The position numbers and the translations under genes were made by a program. DNA of 59,818 bases from the NCBI RefSeq assembly GCF_000282055.1, contig NZ_AKJZ01000002.1, forward strand, positions 1 through 59,818, in the 5' to 3' direction. The notes beneath the pieces are model-generated. The model was not told the origin of the DNA. It saw only the letters and a list, made by a program, of their open reading frames with translations, and searched no databases. The stretch is from Flavobacterium sp. CF136. Its GTDB lineage: Bacteria > Bacteroidota > Bacteroidia > Flavobacteriales > Flavobacteriaceae. Shown here piece by piece: positions 9,396 to 17,791 of the stretch (position 1 is the stretch's first letter; each line of letters starts with the position of its first letter).

Positions 9396-9718
9396 ACAAT
9401 TTTTTATTGCATGACAAGCTAAATAGAAATGGTGTTTTTTTTTAATATTGACTTCTAACTTATGATAAGAAACGCATTCATTATCATTTTAACAGAAGTC
9501 TTATTTGAATTAATAAGTTTTACTCTCCGCCGATAGATTGGTAAGGATTTTGAAATTATAGAGACATCTGCTTCTTTGCTGTAGAATTAATGTAAAGAAG
9601 GAGCTGAATTGAGCCCTCTCCTAATATACATTAAACATGACAATTTTTAAGTTGAATGGTTAAATTTAAGTTAGTTTGCTTTTAAACTAGGGAGTTTTTA
9701 TAGTCTCCCTAGTTTTTT
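9396..9718 (+). ncRNA. putative non-coding transcript between site A and a strong terminator
   Basis: If transcription starts about six bases after the TTTG at 9387-9390, the unit runs about 320 bases to the terminator at 9684-9718. I find no open frame of useful length inside it on the plus strand. It could be a regulatory RNA under the control of the HTCS, or the remains of an operon whose genes have been lost. Defined entirely by its flanking signals, so the ends are approximate. Confidence 0.35.
9684..9718 (+). terminator. strong intrinsic terminator without an upstream gene
   Basis: Eleven-base perfect stem AAACTAGGGAG (9684-9694) with CTCCCTAGTTT (9705-9715), ten-base loop, T run through 9718. 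The T run lies on the plus strand side, so it serves plus-strand transcription, yet no gene precedes it for over 400 bases. Confidence 0.88.
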
Positions 9719-9855
9719 GTTACTATTTTTGAGTTTTGACAGATAGCATTTGCTTAATTATTTGTTGGATAAGCTTATACATGAATTAGGAATTAAAAAA
9801 AGGTCTGATGTTACTTTGGTGTAAATGGCAAGGCAGATAGATAAAAAACATTTGT

Positions 9856-9863
9856 TATATTTG
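9856..9863 (+). promoter_or_regulatory. possible minus-7 box for the HTCS gene
   Basis: TATATTTG is an exact match to the TAnnTTTG consensus of Bacteroidota promoters. A start just downstream would give the HTCS gene a leader of roughly 255 bases. An upstream minus-33 element is not clear. Confidence 0.35.
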
Positions 9864-10126
9864 AATGTTAGCAGAGTCAAAAGAGATACAAATGAAAAGA
9901 AAATCCAAAAGTGTCCTTTTTAGATAAAAATTAATGCTGTCAGTTTTACAATCGCTCCTTATGAATCTGAGTTTATTGAAATAAAGCAGGATACAAAAGT
10001 TTCCTGATCAGAAGAATAAAATGTTTATCATATTTATTTAGAGAAATAAAATCCTTTTAAATACAGAAAAAATTCAGCTTACATATTTTTGCCCATCTAC
10101 TCTAATTTTCTATTGACCATTTTAGT

Positions 10127-13100
10127 ATGAAAAAAAATCTAAGACAAATCTGCATACATGTACTCGTAATATTTTGGATTGTTTCTTTTCAAAGTATTAT
10201 AGGGCAGTCGTCCTATGTTTTTCATCATTTAGAAACTAATGAAGGTCTTTCAAATAATAATGTAAAAACTATTCTGAGAGATAGTTACGGATTTCTTTGG
10301 ATAGGAACAGAGTCTGGACTAAATAGATATGACGGATACGGATTTAAGGTTTATAAAATGCATCCCGGTGTATCTAATGCTCTGTCTTCAAATATTATAG
10401 TTGAATTGCAGGAAGATGGCCTGGGTAATATCTGGATAGACTTAGGATATTCTTACATGGTATATAAAAGAGATAAAGATTCCTTTTCAGATACAAAACT
10501 GTTGTTGCTCAATCTGGGGATAGAGGCAGATTTTAATGCCAGAGTTTTTGTCGATAAAAATCGTAATCTCTGGGTACTAAACAAAAAGAAGGTGTTTTTT
10601 TATAATATTAAGAAAAAAAAGACTTCTGTATTCCAATTAAAGACTCCTTTAAAAGAAGAAATTTCCATTACTGATAGTGGTAAATTTCTGTACGCAATTC
10701 AAAATGATTCAGGGATCTGCTGGAAACTGAATAAAAATTCAGGGGTTTTAACCTTCATAGAATTACCTGACTTTATAAAACAGAATGCTATTAATGCCAC
10801 TAATATAATTTATATAGACAGCAATAACGGGCTGTGGATTTGTTCGGATAAAAGTGAACAGGTTTTTTACAAAAAGAACTCAATTGAAGAGTGGAAAAGA
10901 TTAGAATTGCCTTCAAAATTAAAAACTGAAGCCAATCATATAACAAGTATTATCGAAAATCAGCCGGGACAAATCTGGATAGGAACAGACCACAAAGGAT
11001 TGTTTATCTACGACAAAGGAAAAGATTTGTTTAAAAATGTGGTATCTGATCCATGGGTTGAGACAGGCCCATCATCGAACAGTGTGAGGTGTCTGTACAA
11101 AGACAACAATGAGACGGTCTGGATTGGATACGATAAAAAGGGACTTTCGTTTTATCATGAAAGTTTCCGGAATTTTATCAATTTCCGACACCCTGAATGT
11201 TCCGATATTATGTCTATAATGGAAGACCATCATGGAAATATTTGGTTGGGAACAGATGGAAACGGACTATATATAAAAGAAAAGAACTCAGAGACCATTA
11301 GGAAACTCCCGGTTCCAAACATCGCGATAATATCTTTACTGGAAGACAGGAAAAATCGTATTTGGATTGGGGCCTATCAAAAAGGACTTTTTTGTTATGA
11401 AAATGGCAAAATGATCCAGTATACTACAAAGAACAGCAAAATAACCAGTAATAGTATTTGGAATTTAAAAGAAGACAGGTATGGAAATCTATGGATAGGA
11501 TCATTAGGTGGCAAAATTCAGGTATTACAATCAGACTCGGATGATTTTAATGCTGTGATTACCCCATTTGATGATATTGTTTATGCGTTGGATATGTCTT
11601 ATGATGGCGGTGATAAAATGTATGTTGGTACTGTATTTGGCCTTTTGATAATTGATATTACGAATTATAAAAAGACTTTGTATCTTGGCAATAAGAAAGG
11701 AAATCAAACTTTCCCCCAACCTCTGATTTCAAATGTCTATAAAGATAAACGTGGCATTATATGGTTAGGCAGTAATGAAGGGCTGACGATCTGGAATCAA
11801 AAAAAAGACACTATTTATTATTTTAATAAAGAAAATGGGTTATGTGATAATTCAATTAAAGGTATAACAGAAGATAATCTCAATAATATTTGGGTAACAA
11901 CAAGTAATGGGCTTTCAATACTTACTGTTACGCCGGCATCAAACGGAGGATTTACTTTTTCAAGTAAAAATTACTCAGTCAAAGATGGCCTTATGAATAA
12001 TTATTTTAATGATCGCGCTGTTTGCAAACTACAAAATAGTGATATTCTGCTTGGTAGTGTGGAAGGATATACTATTTTGAATCCGAATAAAATGTCTGAA
12101 AAAGACCAATCTACACCAAAAGTTATATTTACTGAATTGACAGTTGGGAATAATACTATTCAGGTCGACTCCTATTATGATGGACGCAAATTGCTCGACC
12201 ACCCAATGCAATTAACTTCCGAGTTAAATTTCAGGCATGATGACAAACTTATTTCCTTACAGTTTACAACTGGAAATTTACTGAATGCTGATAAAGTAAA
12301 ATATATTTATCAAATAGAAGGCTTTGATACACAATGGGTGCCTACTCAAAAAAATAAAATAGTAATATCTTCACTTCCAACCGGTAATTACAGACTTTTA
12401 ATAAAAGCACGTAACGGTGATGGTGTTTGGAACAATGTCCCTACAGAATTATTTATAAATGTAATGCCTCCTTTCTATTTTTCAATTTGGGCTTTTATCA
12501 TATATGCAATTTTAATTATTAGTGCGGTGACATTTTATGTTCGCAGAACAAAAGAAAAGCATGTTATAAAACTGGAACAGCAGCGTATGCAAATGGATCA
12601 TGAGAAGGAGATACATATTAATGAGATAAAATTAAGGTTTTTTACCAATATCAGCCATGATTTGCGTACACCACTTACGCTCATTATTACCCCTTTGCAG
12701 ATTTTATTGAAAGATGCAGCCAACGAAAGCATGAGAAAAAAGTTGAGTGTAATGTATAAAAATGCACAACAGCTAATGGCATTAATAAACTCACTGCTTG
12801 ATTTTCATAAACTGGATGTTGGTGTAGAAAGACTGAATTTAAAGTCCGGTGATTTTGTTAGTTTTATTAATGAAATTTACAATTCATTTTGTATTTATGC
12901 AGAAGAACGTAATATTAATTTATTGTTGTTCACAGATATAGAAAGTTTAACAATGTCATTTGACCGGGATAAAGTTCAAAAAATACTTACCAATATACTT
13001 TCAAATGCATTCAAGTATACTTTAGACGGCGGTACTATCCGCATCCATATAAAACGAGTGAATGATACTGTTTCTGTAAGTGTTTCCGACACAGGATCCG

Positions 13101-14146
13101 GTATTAGCAATAAAGAGAAAGAACATATTTTTGAACGGTTTTATCAGGCTCAGCAAGAACAGGAAAAAACCGGGGCAGGTATAGGATTACATATTGTACA
13201 TGAATATGTCAATCTTCACGGAGGAACTATAAATGTTACAGATAATGTGCCGCAGGGTAGTATTTTTACCTTTCAGATTCCAATCAGAATGGCTGATTTA
13301 GGCACAGTAGAAGAGTATCCAAGAGAAAATATTTCAGACGAATTTGCTATTGAGGAAGAGGAAGGAACAAATATCATTACAAATAAAAAAATATTATTAT
13401 TTGTAGATGACAACAATGACTTTTGTGAATTTATTAAAGATAATCTTGAGGATGAATATTATGTAATAACTGCCAATAATGGAGAAGAGGCCCTGCAATT
13501 GCTGCATAAGTTTAACGTAACCATTATTGTAAGTGATGTAATGATGCCTGTTATGAACGGAATAGAGCTTTGCAGACAAATAAAAACTAATATTTATTGG
13601 TCTCATATTCCGGTTATCCTATTGACGGCACGTACCGCTGAAGAACATGTAATGGAAGGTCTGGAACTTGGCGCTGATGATTATATAACCAAACCTTTTA
13701 ATTTTATTTTGCTAAAACTGCGCATTCAGAAATTTGTAGAATGGACAGAGAAAAGTCATGTCTCGTTTAGTCAAAAGTTAGATGTTTCTCCTGCAGAAAT
13801 TACCATTACCTCTTTGGATGAAGCTCTGATAGCCAAAGCTATTAAGGTGGTAGAAGAACATATAAGCGACATTGAGTTTTCTGTTGAAGCCCTTAGTATA
13901 GCTTTAGGTCTTAGTCGTGGTCATTTATACAAAAAATTAATTGCCATTACCGGTAAAGGACCAATCGAATTTATTCGAACCATACGATTAAAACGCGGAC
14001 GCCAGCTTCTTGAAAAAAGCCAAATGCAAATTGCCGAAATAGCATATGAAGTAGGGTTTAATTCCCCAAAAAGATTTGCCAAGTACTTTCGGGAAGAATT
14101 TGGGTCCTTACCTTCTGAATATCTGCGCATATATAAACAGCAATAA
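10127..14146 (+). CDS. hybrid two-component system regulator (HTCS)
   Basis: One-protein sensor and transcription factor of 1339 residues that detects an oligosaccharide in the periplasm and activates glycan-use genes. Order: signal region, a periplasmic two-propeller sensor made of Reg_prop repeats (many GxxWIGT/DGLWI units, about residues 30-690), a Y_Y_Y domain (about 700-780), one membrane helix (about 784-803), HisKA with phosphoacceptor His844 in NISHDLRTPL, HATPase (about 945-1060, with DTGSGIS and GAGIGLHIV), a receiver with Asp1137 in SDVMMPVMNG, and an AraC-type helix-turn-helix at 1235-1339. All key residues are present, so it should be functional. It sits between the two-part element at 9322 and the one at 14370; these repeats are candidate binding sites for its AraC domain. 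The ligand is probably a xylo- or xyloglucan-derived oligosaccharide, inferred from neighbours. Confidence 0.95.
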   Translation: MKKNLRQICIHVLVIFWIVSFQSIIGQSSYVFHHLETNEGLSNNNVKTILRDSYGFLWIGTESGLNRYDGYGFKVYKMHPGVSNALSSNIIVELQEDGLGNIWIDLGYSYMVYKRDKDSFSDTKLLLLNLGIEADFNARVFVDKNRNLWVLNKKKVFFYNIKKKKTSVFQLKTPLKEEISITDSGKFLYAIQNDSGICWKLNKNSGVLTFIELPDFIKQNAINATNIIYIDSNNGLWICSDKSEQVFYKKNSIEEWKRLELPSKLKTEANHITSIIENQPGQIWIGTDHKGLFIYDKGKDLFKNVVSDPWVETGPSSNSVRCLYKDNNETVWIGYDKKGLSFYHESFRNFINFRHPECSDIMSIMEDHHGNIWLGTDGNGLYIKEKNSETIRKLPVPNIAIISLLEDRKNRIWIGAYQKGLFCYENGKMIQYTTKNSKITSNSIWNLKEDRYGNLWIGSLGGKIQVLQSDSDDFNAVITPFDDIVYALDMSYDGGDKMYVGTVFGLLIIDITNYKKTLYLGNKKGNQTFPQPLISNVYKDKRGIIWLGSNEGLTIWNQKKDTIYYFNKENGLCDNSIKGITEDNLNNIWVTTSNGLSILTVTPASNGGFTFSSKNYSVKDGLMNNYFNDRAVCKLQNSDILLGSVEGYTILNPNKMSEKDQSTPKVIFTELTVGNNTIQVDSYYDGRKLLDHPMQLTSELNFRHDDKLISLQFTTGNLLNADKVKYIYQIEGFDTQWVPTQKNKIVISSLPTGNYRLLIKARNGDGVWNNVPTELFINVMPPFYFSIWAFIIYAILIISAVTFYVRRTKEKHVIKLEQQRMQMDHEKEIHINEIKLRFFTNISHDLRTPLTLIITPLQILLKDAANESMRKKLSVMYKNAQQLMALINSLLDFHKLDVGVERLNLKSGDFVSFINEIYNSFCIYAEERNINLLLFTDIESLTMSFDRDKVQKILTNILSNAFKYTLDGGTIRIHIKRVNDTVSVSVSDTGSGISNKEKEHIFERFYQAQQEQEKTGAGIGLHIVHEYVNLHGGTINVTDNVPQGSIFTFQIPIRMADLGTVEEYPRENISDEFAIEEEEGTNIITNKKILLFVDDNNDFCEFIKDNLEDEYYVITANNGEEALQLLHKFNVTIIVSDVMMPVMNGIELCRQIKTNIYWSHIPVILLTARTAEEHVMEGLELGADDYITKPFNFILLKLRIQKFVEWTEKSHVSFSQKLDVSPAEITITSLDEALIAKAIKVVEEHISDIEFSVEALSIALGLSRGHLYKKLIAITGKGPIEFIRTIRLKRGRQLLEKSQMQIAEIAYEVGFNSPKRFAKYFREEFGSLPSEYLRIYKQQ

Positions 14147-14228
14147 GATCTGTTGGGAGGAATTATAAATGCCTATTCCTAAAAAAGTGATACAGGATTA
14201 AATAACAAATATAAGTACAGTTTTAGAG

Positions 14229-14260
14229 AGTAGTAAGCTTAGGTTTACTACTTTTTTTTT
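14229..14260 (+). terminator. intrinsic terminator of the HTCS gene
   Basis: Stem AGTAGTAAGC (14229-14238) with GTTTACTACT (14243-14252), one G-T pair, loop TTAG, followed by a run of eight further T. Confidence 0.85.
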
Positions 14261-14369
14261 GATACTACTTATTTTTAACCTGGTCAATGAATTATACTAT
14301 TTCCAAATCTTATTGATATAATTCCATAAATTTTAGATTGATTTATAAATGTTGATATAGGTTTTTCAT

Positions 14370-14438
14370 TTAATACAATTGGCGCACTCTTTCGATACAA
14401 AAAGAAACGTTGTATGGTATTGTTTTCTTGTTATTTTG
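14370..14438 (+). promoter_or_regulatory. putative HTCS operator and promoter, site B
   Basis: TTAATACAA (14370-14378), 15 bases, GATACAAAA (14394-14402), and TTATTTTG at 14431-14438 with TTTG 41 bases after the second half-site begins. Here the two halves contain the same hexamer ATACAA 22 bases apart, about two helical turns, which is the geometry expected for a dimeric AraC-type protein on a direct repeat. The GH43 gene begins 43 bases after the box. The rest of the 334-base gap from the HTCS gene to this one holds the HTCS terminator and nothing else that I see. Confidence 0.55.
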
Positions 14439-14480
14439 TTTACTGAAACCATTTATATACTATTGACCAATTTTTAAATT

Positions 14481-16067
14481 ATGAAAAAAAATAATAAGCT
14501 TATTTTAGGCTTCTTAGTTTTGCTTGTTCAGGCCGTTGCTTTGGCGCAAGCCCAAAATCCATTAATTTTTGCTGATGTGCCTGATATGTCTATGATCAGG
14601 GTTGGTAAAAATTATTATATGAGCAGTACCACGATGCACATGAACCCGGGTGTGCCCATTATGAAATCTACAGATCTTGTCAATTGGAAAATCATCAACT
14701 ATGCCTATGATACTTTGGCAGATCTGCCGGCGCTAAATTTGACAGAAGGAAAAAATATATATAGCAGAGGTTCATGGGCAAGTAGTTTGCGCTACCACAA
14801 GGGGATGTATTATGTAACCACTTTTGCACATGACATACCAGGTGAAACCTATATTTTTAAAACAAAAGATATAGAAAAAGGAAACTGGGAAAGAGTTTCT
14901 TTTAAGCCATCCCTCCATGACCATTCCTTGTTTTTTGATGATGATGGCAAGGTATATTTAATTTATGACGCAGACAGGCTTAAAATTGTTGAATTAAATG
15001 ATGATCTGACAGGAGTTAAACAAGGCGTTCCGGAGAGAGTTCTCATCGAAAAAGCCAGCGCACCAACAGGGAAAGAAGTAGGCCTTGGAGCTGAAGGATC
15101 TCAATTGTTTAAAGTAAAAGGGAAATATTATCTATTTAATATTTGCGCGCCACGCGGTGGAATGCGAACTGTAATTATACATAGGGCAGATAATATCAAC
15201 GGTCCCTGGGAAGGAAAAGTTGGCTTACAGGATAGAGGAATTGCTCAGGGAGGATTGATAGACACTCCCGATGGGCGTTGGTTCTCTTATCTTTTCCGCG
15301 ATTTTGGGGCTGTTGGCCGCGTTCCTTATCTCGTTCCCGTAAAGTGGGAAGACGGTTGGCCTGTATTAGGAGAAAACGGCAAAGTCCCGGAAACATTAGA
15401 CCTGCCAGCCAGTAAAGGTTTGATTCCGAACTTGGTTGCTTCTGATGAATTCAATCGAAAAAAAGGACAGGCAGCACTTTCTTTAGTATGGCAATGGAAT
15501 CATAATCCGGATAACAAACTTTGGTCAATAAAAGAAAGAAAGGGATATCTCCGACTAAAAACAGCCAGAATTGATACCGTATTTACGCAGGTAAGAAATA
15601 TACTTACGCAACGTACAATTGGCCCAACATGTACTGGTTCAATTTTATTGGATGTTTCCAAAATGAAGGAAGGTGATTTCGCAGGATTATGTGCCTTTCA
15701 AAAAAAATACGGACAGGTTGGAGTGAAGGTCGAAAATGGTCAAAAGTCGATAGTAATGGTAAGTGCCGGTTCGGGTAAACCTGTAGAAATACAGCAAGTT
15801 CCTTTGACACAAAATTACGTTTATTTAAAGATTGATTGCGATTTTACCGGTATGAACGATGAAGCTAATAACCTTTACGCTCTTAATGGGAAAGACGAAG
15901 CTAAATTCTCGTACAGCTTAGATGGAAAAGTGTGGAATCCTATTGGGAATATATTGAAAATGAAATATGACATCCCGCATTTTATGGGGTATCGTTTTGG
16001 CTTGTTTAATTATGCAACCAAAAATACTGGCGGATATGTAGATTTTGATTGGTTTAGAATTAAATAG
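14481..16067 (+). CDS. GH43 family glycoside hydrolase with C-terminal GH43_C2-type domain
   Basis: Secreted enzyme of 528 residues, likely beta-xylosidase or alpha-L-arabinofuranosidase acting on xylan or side-chain oligosaccharides. A signal peptide covers about residues 1-24 (cleavage near ALAQAQ). The five-bladed propeller starts at NPLIFADVPDMSMIRVG with the base Asp, has the HDHSLFFDDDGKVYL strand pair and a probable acid Glu205 in GAEGSQLFK. From about residue 325 (ASDEFNRKKG) a concanavalin-like C-terminal domain follows, the layout of subfamilies such as GH43_12. It is the first gene behind putative operator site B. Substrate choice within GH43 cannot be fixed by eye. Confidence 0.88.
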   Translation: MKKNNKLILGFLVLLVQAVALAQAQNPLIFADVPDMSMIRVGKNYYMSSTTMHMNPGVPIMKSTDLVNWKIINYAYDTLADLPALNLTEGKNIYSRGSWASSLRYHKGMYYVTTFAHDIPGETYIFKTKDIEKGNWERVSFKPSLHDHSLFFDDDGKVYLIYDADRLKIVELNDDLTGVKQGVPERVLIEKASAPTGKEVGLGAEGSQLFKVKGKYYLFNICAPRGGMRTVIIHRADNINGPWEGKVGLQDRGIAQGGLIDTPDGRWFSYLFRDFGAVGRVPYLVPVKWEDGWPVLGENGKVPETLDLPASKGLIPNLVASDEFNRKKGQAALSLVWQWNHNPDNKLWSIKERKGYLRLKTARIDTVFTQVRNILTQRTIGPTCTGSILLDVSKMKEGDFAGLCAFQKKYGQVGVKVENGQKSIVMVSAGSGKPVEIQQVPLTQNYVYLKIDCDFTGMNDEANNLYALNGKDEAKFSYSLDGKVWNPIGNILKMKYDIPHFMGYRFGLFNYATKNTGGYVDFDWFRIK

Positions 16068-16080
16068 TAAGATAAATAAA

Positions 16081-16224
16081 TTGCGGATGCTTGCTGGTCA
16101 GAGCGTCGTTATGTATAATGACAAGAATGATAAAGAAACCTACACGACAACCATGAAAGTTTCTAAAAATGAAGAATTATCAATAACTATCCAGCCGAAC
16201 GGAGGATTTTTATTAACTAAATAA
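16081..16224 (+). pseudogene. C-terminal relic resembling GH97
   Basis: A frame of 47 codons between two GH43 genes, with only the end of a larger protein left (from LRMLAGQ to PNGGFLLTK, stop at 16222-16224). Its pattern NDKNDKETYTTTMKV..ELSITIQPNGGF lines up with the end of the intact GH97 in this window (DGKDDKSFSSEIVKV..TLKIECLPRGGF). I read it as what remains of a GH97-like gene whose body was deleted. An ATG at 16087 exists but a free-standing product is unlikely. The next gene starts six bases after its stop. Confidence 0.6.
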
Positions 16225-16229
16225 CTAAA

Positions 16230-17600
16230 ATGAAACATACCTATAAACTTATAGCGACACTTATAGCTATCATAAATTGTTCTATTGGAGAAGCACAAAA
16301 TCCTATAGTGCAGACCAAATATTCGGCAGATCCGGCACCAATGGTACATAACGGGACAGTATATCTGTATACAAGCCATGATGAAGACGATGCCAATGCC
16401 GACGGCAAGGGTTTTAAAATGCTCAATTGGTCACTTTATACATCAACCGACATGGTCAATTGGACAGACCATGGAATAGTTGCTTCTCTAAAAGATTTTA
16501 GTTGGGCAAAGCAGGATAATGGTGCCTGGGCAGTTCAGTGTATTGAACGAAATGGTAAATTTTATTTATACTGTCCCATGCATGGCGGAAATATAGGAGT
16601 TTTAGTTTCAGATAGTCCTTATGGTCCATTTAAAGACCCTATTGGCAAGAAACTTATCAATCATCATCCCTGGAACGATATTGATCCTACTCCCTTTATT
16701 GATAAAGATGGCCAGGCGTATTTGTTTTGGGGAAATCCCGGCTTGTATTACGTAAAGCTGAATAAGGACATGATATCCTGTTCGGGTGAAGTTAAACAAA
16801 TACCCAATACTTTGGAATCTTTTGGTAAACGCGAAGGAGAAAAAAATGATATAAGACCTACCACTTATGAGGAAGGACCATGGCTGTATAAACGCAATAG
16901 TCTGTATTATTTATTTTTTGCCGCAGGGCCAATATCGGAACATATTGGTTATTCAACCAGTAAAAGTATAACAGGACCCTGGAAATATCAAGGTGTCGTC
17001 ATGCCTACACAAGGAAATTCTTTTACCAATCATCCCGGTATAATTGATTTTAAGGGAAAAAGCTATTTTTTCTACCACAATGGTGCATTGCCGGGAGGCG
17101 GCGGTTTTACCCGTTCAGTTTGTGTAGAAGAAGCCAGGTTTAATAAAGATGGTTCGATCATGCAAATGAATATGACAGAAGGTATTAAACAGAGTTTAAA
17201 TCCATTAAATCCTTATGTCAAAACGGAAGCTGAAACCATTGCCTGGTCTGAAGGAGTAAAGTCGATGGAAGATAATGTGGCCGGCACTTTTATTACGGCA
17301 AAATACAATGACGCTTTTATCAAAGTAAAAGAGGTGGATTTCCGTAAAGGTGCTTCGAAATTCACGACAAGAATCGGCACAACGCACAACGGAAATGTTT
17401 CAATGGAGATACGATTGGACTCTAAAAATGGAGAGTTGCTCGGAACCGTAAATGTACCAATGACGGTAGGCAATGACAAATGGGCATCGCAGACAATTGA
17501 TATTAAAAAAGTTTCAGGAATTCACGATTTGTATTTTGTTTTTAAAGGAGAAGCCAAGACCAATATACTGTATTTTGATTATTGGAAATTCTTAAAATAA
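16230..17600 (+). CDS. GH43 arabinofuranosidase/xylosidase with C-terminal CBM6-like domain
   Basis: Secreted enzyme of 456 residues. The signal peptide ends near residue 22 (GEAQ). The propeller carries all three GH43 carboxylates: Asp34 in YSADPAPMV (base), Asp152 in [10 protein letters not shown] (pKa modulator) and Glu215 in YEEGPWLYK (acid). From about residue 328 ([14 protein letters not shown]) a CBM6-type beta-sandwich follows and ends in YFDYWKF. This arrangement is typical of arabinoxylan arabinofuranohydrolases and some exo-xylosidases. It is related in design to the GH43-CBM6 gene at 33864. It lies between two gene relics, so the cluster around it was once larger. Confidence 0.88.
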   Translation: MKHTYKLIATLIAIINCSIGEAQNPIVQTKYSADPAPMVHNGTVYLYTSHDEDDANADGKGFKMLNWSLYTSTDMVNWTDHGIVASLKDFSWAKQDNGAWAVQCIERNGKFYLYCPMHGGNIGVLVSDSPYGPFKDPIGKKLINHHPWNDIDPTPFIDKDGQAYLFWGNPGLYYVKLNKDMISCSGEVKQIPNTLESFGKREGEKNDIRPTTYEEGPWLYKRNSLYYLFFAAGPISEHIGYSTSKSITGPWKYQGVVMPTQGNSFTNHPGIIDFKGKSYFFYHNGALPGGGGFTRSVCVEEARFNKDGSIMQMNMTEGIKQSLNPLNPYVKTEAETIAWSEGVKSMEDNVAGTFITAKYNDAFIKVKEVDFRKGASKFTTRIGTTHNGNVSMEIRLDSKNGELLGTVNVPMTVGNDKWASQTIDIKKVSGIHDLYFVFKGEAKTNILYFDYWKFLK

Positions 17601-17633
17601 TTTTCACAAAAAAAAGCAATCTGCTGTCTAAAA

Positions 17634-17789
17634 ATGAAATTGGCCAAAGCAGACCACGATGTTTTTGAAGATCCAAACCGTATCTGTTTTGAATTAGGAG
17701 TCTCTTTGGGATATGTTTCTGATGTTAAAAATAAGGATGCCCGTACCGAAGGAATGTCATATGGAATGATATTTATTAAACAATTATAA
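17634..17789 (+). pseudogene. GH8 (reducing-end xylose-releasing exo-oligoxylanase type) relic
   Basis: Fifty-one codons from ATG 17634 to TAA 17787-17789. The segment NRICFELG..LGYVSDVKNKDARTEGMSYGM matches the N-terminal third of GH8 Rex enzymes, including the RTEGMSYGM motif that holds the catalytic acid Glu. The remaining two thirds and the second catalytic residue are gone; the frame stops after MIFIKQL and the next gene starts two bases later. The fragment also lacks a signal peptide, so it cannot be an active enzyme. It shows that this cluster once handled xylo-oligosaccharides. Confidence 0.72.
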
Positions 17790-17791
17790 TT

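Larger units (their letters stand above)
8875..10126. other. gene-poor region between the first locus and the HTCS gene
   Basis: About 1.25 kb without any sizeable open frame on either strand. It holds two tiny frames (9055-9210), a hairpin (9255-9290), a promoter-operator element shared with two later promoters (9322-9390), a strong terminator (9684-9718) and a TAnnTTTG box (9856-9863). A short frame from about 9928 to 10005 (reading SFTIAPYESEFIEIKQ) looks coding-like but has no start and is broken upstream, so it may be a further relic. Confidence 0.6.

Noticed and set aside
9885..9998. Additional GATACAAA/GATACAAAA strings at 9885 and 9990 upstream of the HTCS gene.
   Set aside because: Neither has a TTGCAACAA-like half 24 bases upstream nor TTTG 41 bases downstream, so they do not fit the composite element.
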